Assembly: GCA_020629005.1 (NCBI GenBank)
Contig: JAHDEE010000001.1
Coordinates: forward strand, 18,968-82,967
DNA from: Chitinophagales bacterium
GTDB taxonomy: Bacteria; Bacteroidota; Bacteroidia; Chitinophagales; UBA2359
Direction: 5' to 3'
DNA: 64,000 nt
The position numbers and the translations under genes were made by a program. Shown here piece by piece: positions 59,614-64,000 of the stretch; the stretch's first letter is position 1, and each line of letters opens with the position of its first letter. The notes under the pieces are model-generated. The model made no database searches, was not told the origin of the DNA, and saw only the letters and a list, made by a program, of their open reading frames with translations.

Positions 59614-60063
59614 ATGCAAAAAATGATCGGTCCGATCATTGCGCTCATATTTGTAATTGTAGCCTATGCAACAGGAAACACACAGTGGCTGGGCAGAAAA
59701 GGGGGCGGTGGACACTACCAACAACAAAAAAAGAATACGACTGACAATCCGATTCCGCCAGGAATGAGTTTTGACGGTGCTTTGGAAGGCATGCAGGATG
59801 ATCGGCTGATTTATACCAAACATGCCAAGTGCAGAATGGGCTGCAGGCACATCGACAAGGACGAAATAAACGAGATCCTGGAAAACGGCAAAATCAACAA
59901 GAGAAAAAGCAATTTGGGTGATTCACCGTGTCCGACATTTGCAGTTGAAGGCGTCACCAGAGATAAACAAACTGTAAGAATTGTGTTTGCCGATTGTGGG
60001 CGAGAGACCAAGGTGATTACAGCTATTGACCTAAAGAATCACTACAAGTGCAATTGTCACTAA
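59614..60063 (+). CDS. membrane-anchored DUF4258 protein
   Basis: About 150 residues. The ATG at 59614 gives MQKMIGPIIALIFVIVAYATG, a signal anchor; a GTG at 59599 would add five residues (MKKRD). A Gly/Gln/Asn linker follows, then the DUF4258 domain: YTKHAKCRMGCRHIDKDEINEIL (the family's HAxxRMxxRxI block, here with two extra Cys), GDSPCPTFAVEG, RIVFADCGRETKVITAIDL, ending HYKCNCH. Six Cys in the mature part suggest disulfides or metal binding in the periplasm. DUF4258 resembles RelE/toxin-like or barrel folds in some analyses, but no partner antitoxin is seen here. It is divergent from the symporter. Confidence 0.8.
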   Translation: MQKMIGPIIALIFVIVAYATGNTQWLGRKGGGGHYQQQKKNTTDNPIPPGMSFDGALEGMQDDRLIYTKHAKCRMGCRHIDKDEINEILENGKINKRKSNLGDSPCPTFAVEGVTRDKQTVRIVFADCGRETKVITAIDLKNHYKCNCH

Positions 60064-60094
60064 ATCCTTGATTTCGCAGTTTCAAAAACGTAGA

Positions 60095-62572
60095 TTATCT
60101 TAACAGCGTAACATTGCCACTGCGATTTTCCTGAATCAGTTTTCCGTTGTCGTTTACCACAGCCTGAAGACTCCACACATAGGTTCCGATCGGCAATGCC
60201 TCACCATTAAAGTCGCCATCCCAGCCGTCAGTGCTACTGGTACTTCTAAACAATGTTTTACCCCAACGATCATGTACGGTCAGCTCGAATTCCTCAACTG
60301 AAGAGGTTATCACCCTGAACACATCATTCACCCCGTCGCCATTTGGACTAAAGGCATTTACTACTTGTATTCCCACCTGGCAGAGGGTTGAAACTTCCAT
60401 TTGTACTGTGGTGCTGCACTCAAATTCGTCAGTCACTTCAAGACTGTAAGATCCCGGCTGTGTCAATTGCAAGATGCGCTCTGTGCTTCCATCGCTCCAA
60501 AGGTATTGGTTAAAGTAGCCAGGGTCAATGTATTTGACCTGACCTTCACAAATGGTTTCAATCGTAGGAATCTCTGGTGACGGAGCCTCCCTGAAACCAA
60601 GGTAGATTTCATCCTCTGAGTTGCAACCATTGGCATCCAGCACCTGAAGATTATAGTAACCAGCTTCTACCAAATTCAGGCTTTGGGTACTTTCCTCATT
60701 GCTCCAACGGTATTCCACATAGCCATCCGGGGCCATGAAAGTTGCCGACTCTGCATTGCAAAAGTACTGGTCAGGTCCTAAGTCCAGGATTTCGCTTTCA
60801 ACGAAATTGAGCATTATTGTGAGCTGTTTTTCACAGTTTTCCTCATTCCATACTACCACATTTATTGCTCCTTCAACGTCGGTGGAAAAAGTGGTTGCAT
60901 TTGTTCCATCAGGCCAGAGTTGTGCGGAATAAAGTCCAGCGAGATCCAGCTGCAAAGTTTGCCCGGAACACAAGGTTGTATCAGAAGGGAAGTTGGGTTC
61001 CTGAAAAGAAGGGTGATCGAGAACGGTTAGCTGGTCTTCTTTAGGTCCGCAGGATGAAGATACCTGGAGTGTATATGTACCAGGATTCTTGAGCCAGATT
61101 CCGGGTGTTGTTTCTCCATTGTTCCATAGGTAGTCCTGAAACAGATCAGGAACTTCTACAAACACACTATCTCCTTCACAAAAGGAAAAGGGTTCATCCT
61201 GTAAATCCAGGATAGGTTCAGGATCTTCAGTGTAAAAACTATCAACCACTCCCAAACCTTGTGGGCTGGTACCGTTTTCTGCACCGTTATTCTCATTGAA
61301 GCAATTCGACGAAACGTTTACTTCCACCCCTGCCAGCCCCTGGGAAGCCAAGTTCAGTATTCCTTCCGGACTGCTGCTGGCATTTATCTTCAGGACTCCT
61401 GCACCTCCTCCGCCTCCTGGGCCAAAACAATCAAAGACAGCATACTGATCACCATCAACATTTCCGCCTTTGCCTCCATTTACTTTGAGCGTTAGCAGAC
61501 CAGCAAAAGAAGCAACTTCAAAAACTACCGTACCTCCGGCTCCACCGCCTCCGCCACCAGATGCCAAGGCTACCTGGTTTTGGTCTAGTCCAGCTGCTGA
61601 AATACTGTAGCTGTTTCCCTCCAAAACTCCCGCTTTAATAAAAATTAGTCCACCCCCATTGGTACCTGCAGTGGCCTGCGGATTTCCGTCGCTATCGAAA
61701 GCTTCAGCATGTCCTGCTCCTCCTCCGCCACCCATGAAGGCCTTCTTTTCAAAATCATCGAGTTGCCAGCCACCCATTCCTCCGACTTCCAGAATTGCAC
61801 ATTCTGCCGATTGAAAACCGCCGCTGCCTCCCGCACTAAAATTACTGCCTCCTCCCCCACCGGAATTAGACTTGTTGCCACCGCCGCCTGCATTCGCCTG
61901 AGCACCCATTCCATATTGCATCGAGGGGTCGGGGACAAATAGCCCCTCTCCCTTTTCAGAAGCAAGAGCCTGGGATTCGTCATACCACAGATCGAAAGCT
62001 TCGCAAGGGAAACCGGTATCAAACATGCGGGTCCCACCTCTGAAACCTGCACCATCTGCCAGTAGATTGCCATTGAGCACAAGTTCCTCAATTACATGAA
62101 TTGCCAGTATGCCACCTACGGTACCGTCCCATGGCTGCGCCAGCAGATCGCCTACTACAGTCGCCGATTCATAGACCGGTACTTTGACTATCTGAACTGC
62201 AAACGAAGTGTCATAGGAATTCGAGAGAATTGTTGTTGGTCGGAAAGTGTTGGTTGCGGTTTCTTCGACCGTCAAAAACTCATAGTTGCCTGCACTGCCA
62301 TAATCTTCGATCATCCCGTAATCATAACTGAGGTCAAGATTACAGCTAACTCCATTCATCTGGATTAGCAATAGTTTTTCCCCTGGAGCTAAACTATGTT
62401 CCTCAGCTGTACTGATCTCTGGCGGACACTGGCTCAGATCAATGTTCACTACTTCAAAGTATTCATTGACAATTCCAGCTATGTCTTCCTGAGCAGACAA
62501 AGTTACGGGCAGCAAAAGAACGACAAGGATATTGCAAAACCCGATCAGTTTATGCAAGGCTTTGATTTGCAT
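60095..62572 (-). CDS. glycine-rich secreted protein with Ig-like repeats and T9SS type B domain
   Basis: 825 residues. The signal peptide (LVVLLLPVTLSAQ) is followed by a beta region, a glycine-rich stretch around residues 215 to 395 (with GGGGNKSNSGGGGGSN and ASGGGGGGAGGT), as seen in adhesins with loose Gly-rich loops, and then Ig-like repeats with the pattern xxxCxGxxLxLxxxxxYxxxLWxxG (for example FCEGDSVFVEVPDLF, LCSGQTLQLDL). The last ~90 residues are a type B T9SS/gliding-motility domain (VNAFSPNGDGVNDVFRV ... RWGKTLFRST ... GNVTLLR). No PorP/SprF gene is adjacent, unlike the giant gene at 37 kb. An adhesive surface role is inferred. Confidence 0.87.
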   Translation of the reverse strand: MQIKALHKLIGFCNILVVLLLPVTLSAQEDIAGIVNEYFEVVNIDLSQCPPEISTAEEHSLAPGEKLLLIQMNGVSCNLDLSYDYGMIEDYGSAGNYEFLTVEETATNTFRPTTILSNSYDTSFAVQIVKVPVYESATVVGDLLAQPWDGTVGGILAIHVIEELVLNGNLLADGAGFRGGTRMFDTGFPCEAFDLWYDESQALASEKGEGLFVPDPSMQYGMGAQANAGGGGNKSNSGGGGGSNFSAGGSGGFQSAECAILEVGGMGGWQLDDFEKKAFMGGGGGAGHAEAFDSDGNPQATAGTNGGGLIFIKAGVLEGNSYSISAAGLDQNQVALASGGGGGGAGGTVVFEVASFAGLLTLKVNGGKGGNVDGDQYAVFDCFGPGGGGGAGVLKINASSSPEGILNLASQGLAGVEVNVSSNCFNENNGAENGTSPQGLGVVDSFYTEDPEPILDLQDEPFSFCEGDSVFVEVPDLFQDYLWNNGETTPGIWLKNPGTYTLQVSSSCGPKEDQLTVLDHPSFQEPNFPSDTTLCSGQTLQLDLAGLYSAQLWPDGTNATTFSTDVEGAINVVVWNEENCEKQLTIMLNFVESEILDLGPDQYFCNAESATFMAPDGYVEYRWSNEESTQSLNLVEAGYYNLQVLDANGCNSEDEIYLGFREAPSPEIPTIETICEGQVKYIDPGYFNQYLWSDGSTERILQLTQPGSYSLEVTDEFECSTTVQMEVSTLCQVGIQVVNAFSPNGDGVNDVFRVITSSVEEFELTVHDRWGKTLFRSTSSTDGWDGDFNGEALPIGTYVWSLQAVVNDNGKLIQENRSGNVTLLR

Positions 62573-62763
62573 GCTAGGTACTTAATGGAGTGGAGAAAGG
62601 CCTTTCTGTTACCTGCAAAAAATTGCAGAATTCATGCCAGAAAGGCAATCAGCACAATTTGATTCAGACTGATCGCAGACAAGCTAGACGATTGATAGAC
62701 AAAGTTAATGTGACAGCACAAGCACATCAACAAACAGCAGACAAACAGCTGTATTTTAAGTGC

Positions 62764-63789
62764 TTAGCCAGCAAAATGCAAAGAATCTAACACAGTGCAG
62801 ACCTTATCAAGCATCTCATCGTCAAAATCAAGATGTGTTGCAAAGCGCACAAGGCTTGAGTCCATATTGACGATTGCTATTTCTCTTTCCCGTAAAGCCG
62901 AGGTCAATTCGGAAGCATCAACCGAGTCAATTGTCTCAAAGATTACCAAATTCGTCTCGACAGGTCGAATCCCAGCAATATATGGTTGCTGTTCCAAACA
63001 TTGCCCTAGTACTTTTGCACGCTTATGATCATCCACAAGCCGGGCGATGTTATGTTCCAGTGCATAAATACCTGCTGCAGCTATGATCCCAGCTTGCCGC
63101 ATACCTCCGCCCAAGACCTTTCGAATCTTTCTTGCTTTTTTGATTAGTTTTCCGTCAGCCAATAGGAGGCTACCCACAGGAGCGCCAAGTCCCTTCGAAA
63201 GACAAATTGAGATGCTATCGAAGAGCTCGCCGATCTGAAGGCCTGTATATTTTTTTTCAACCATTGCATTGAAGAGTCGAGCGCCATCCAGATGAAGTTT
63301 CAGTCCTGCCTCTTGACAGGTTTTGGCGATTGCCTGAAGGTTGTCAAGTTCATAACAGGCACCTCCACCCTTATTGGTCGTATTTTCCAGGCAAACCAGA
63401 CTCGTGTTTGGGAACCAATCGTGATCTGGAAGTATGTTATTTGTCACATCTTCCGGTCTCAAAAACCCCTTTGGCCCATCACATAGTTTGACCGAGACTC
63501 CTGAATTGAAGGCAATTCCTCCAACTTCATAGTAATAGATGTGTGACAGCTTATGAATGATAAGTTCATCCAGGGGTTGGGTATGGGCTTTAACAGCAAT
63601 TTGGTTGGTCATGGTTCCGGAGGGGCAGAATAGCGCAGCCTCCATTCCAAACATTTCAGCCGCCATTTTTTCCAGCCGAATCACAGTTGTGTCTTCGGCA
63701 AAAACGTCATCGCCCAAAGGGGCATTCATCATGGCTTCTTTCATGGCCGCGGATGGGCGCGTGACCGTGTCACTTCGGAGATCTATCAT
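62764..63789 (-). CDS. ltaE: low-specificity L-threonine aldolase (GntG-type PLP enzyme)
   Basis: PLP-dependent aldolase splitting L-threonine/allo-threonine to glycine and acetaldehyde. The ATG at 63789 (MIDLRSDTVTRPSAAMKEAM) is the family start; the longer frame from 63804 overlaps the upstream gene. Landmarks: GDDVFAEDTTVIRLE, FCPSGTMTNQIAVKAH, LVCLENTTNKGGGACY, LHLDGARLFNA (cofactor Asp) and the PLP-binding Lys in SICLSKGLGAPVGS. Length (341 aa) is typical. It starts 4 bp after the rhomboid-like gene on the same strand and may be cotranscribed with it. Confidence 0.95.
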   Translation of the reverse strand: MIDLRSDTVTRPSAAMKEAMMNAPLGDDVFAEDTTVIRLEKMAAEMFGMEAALFCPSGTMTNQIAVKAHTQPLDELIIHKLSHIYYYEVGGIAFNSGVSVKLCDGPKGFLRPEDVTNNILPDHDWFPNTSLVCLENTTNKGGGACYELDNLQAIAKTCQEAGLKLHLDGARLFNAMVEKKYTGLQIGELFDSISICLSKGLGAPVGSLLLADGKLIKKARKIRKVLGGGMRQAGIIAAAGIYALEHNIARLVDDHKRAKVLGQCLEQQPYIAGIRPVETNLVIFETIDSVDASELTSALREREIAIVNMDSSLVRFATHLDFDDEMLDKVCTVLDSLHFAG

Positions 63790-63793
63790 ATTC

Positions 63794-64000
63794 TTATGTA
63801 GCAAAAGAGTTTAGTAATCTTGTTATGAGCCGAGGCTCCAGTGCAAAGGTGAATAAAATTCCGAAAATTGCACCGAAGAGATGCGCATCGTGATTAATAT
63901 TGTCCATCAAATATCTACCGGCAAAATAAGAGTAGAGTAAATAGGCAATAGCGATGTAAAGTGAATATATTTCGATGGGAAAGATCAAAGGTTGCAATAC
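63794..64000 (-). CDS. rhomboid-type intramembrane protease, C-terminal fragment
   Basis: The frame is open to the window edge, so only the last ~68 codons are seen. One membrane segment (YIAIAYLLYSYFAG) and a second start with INHDAHLFGAIFGILFTFAL, which matches the rhomboid catalytic-His helix (HxAHxxGxxxG). The Ser-containing helix is outside the window. The short gap to ltaE (4 bp) suggests cotranscription. Confidence 0.8.
   Translation of the reverse strand, partial: VLQPLIFPIEIYSLYIAIAYLLYSYFAGRYLMDNINHDAHLFGAIFGILFTFALEPRLITRLLNSFAT

Noticed and set aside
59614-60063. DUF4258 gene as half of a toxin-antitoxin pair
   Set aside because: No small partner gene overlaps or abuts it; neighbours are the divergent symporter and the convergent T9SS cargo.

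Overview
The window is chromosomal DNA from a Bacteroidota bacterium, most likely of the Saprospiria/Lewinella type (the class is inferred). Evidence includes five secreted proteins ending in type IX secretion (T9SS) sorting domains, a PorP/SprF protein, LVIVD-repeat and SprB-type proteins, a DUF2795 gene, bacillithiol synthesis (bshC), and several upstream elements matching the Bacteroidota -7 box TAnnTTTG. I see no insertion sequence, prophage, integrase or CRISPR array. The ends cut two genes: a histidine-rich TolB-like propeller protein on the left and a rhomboid-like protease on the right.

Layout. 0-3.6 kb: truncated His-rich propeller gene and an LVIVD/PKD T9SS cargo. 3.6-8.1 kb: housekeeping genes (deoxynucleoside kinase, trpS, gatC, cobalamin adenosyltransferase, DUF2795, queA). 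8.3-10.4 kb: thiol-redox cluster (thioredoxin-like protein, lipoprotein msrB, and a 46-codon Cys-rich ORF missed by length cut-offs). 10.8-15.6 kb: DUF6580 membrane protein, second deoxynucleoside kinase, dockerin-bearing alpha/beta hydrolase, ychF. 15.8-24.3 kb: secreted proteins (M4 protease with propeller, beta-barrel, LVIVD lipoprotein, SprB-type cargo) with one acetyltransferase. 24.7-36 kb: an unrecognised 482-aa protein, two redox proteins, rtcB, TraB/GumN lipoprotein, valS, a surface-type lipoprotein with trmH, and two unknown proteins. 36-45.4 kb: a PorP/SprF gene and a 2737-aa C25 (PorU2-like) peptidase fused to an Ig-like repeat array. 45.9-52.5 kb: tRNA-Leu, tRNA-Gly, mutS, an OmpR-type regulator and tandem signal peptidases. 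52.4-59.5 kb: a four-gene run (sodium:solute symporter, bshC, a possible nucleoside-phosphorylase-like protein, UbiD-type decarboxylase). 59.6-64 kb: DUF4258 protein, glycine-rich T9SS cargo, threonine aldolase, rhomboid fragment.

The most unusual signal is a family of four GC-rich elements of about 180 bp (12113-12291, 27235-27414, 30230-30408, 49829-50009). They share both ends and internal blocks, lie in the sense direction 7-168 bp after the stop codon of four unrelated genes, and contain long complementary arms whose sequences differ between copies while pairing is kept. This looks like a mobile or repeated structured RNA element in 3' untranslated regions. A second noteworthy arrangement is the giant C25 peptidase/adhesin followed by a terminator-like hairpin and then its probable PorP/SprF partner, which could set the ratio of a single-copy giant cargo to its outer-membrane anchor.
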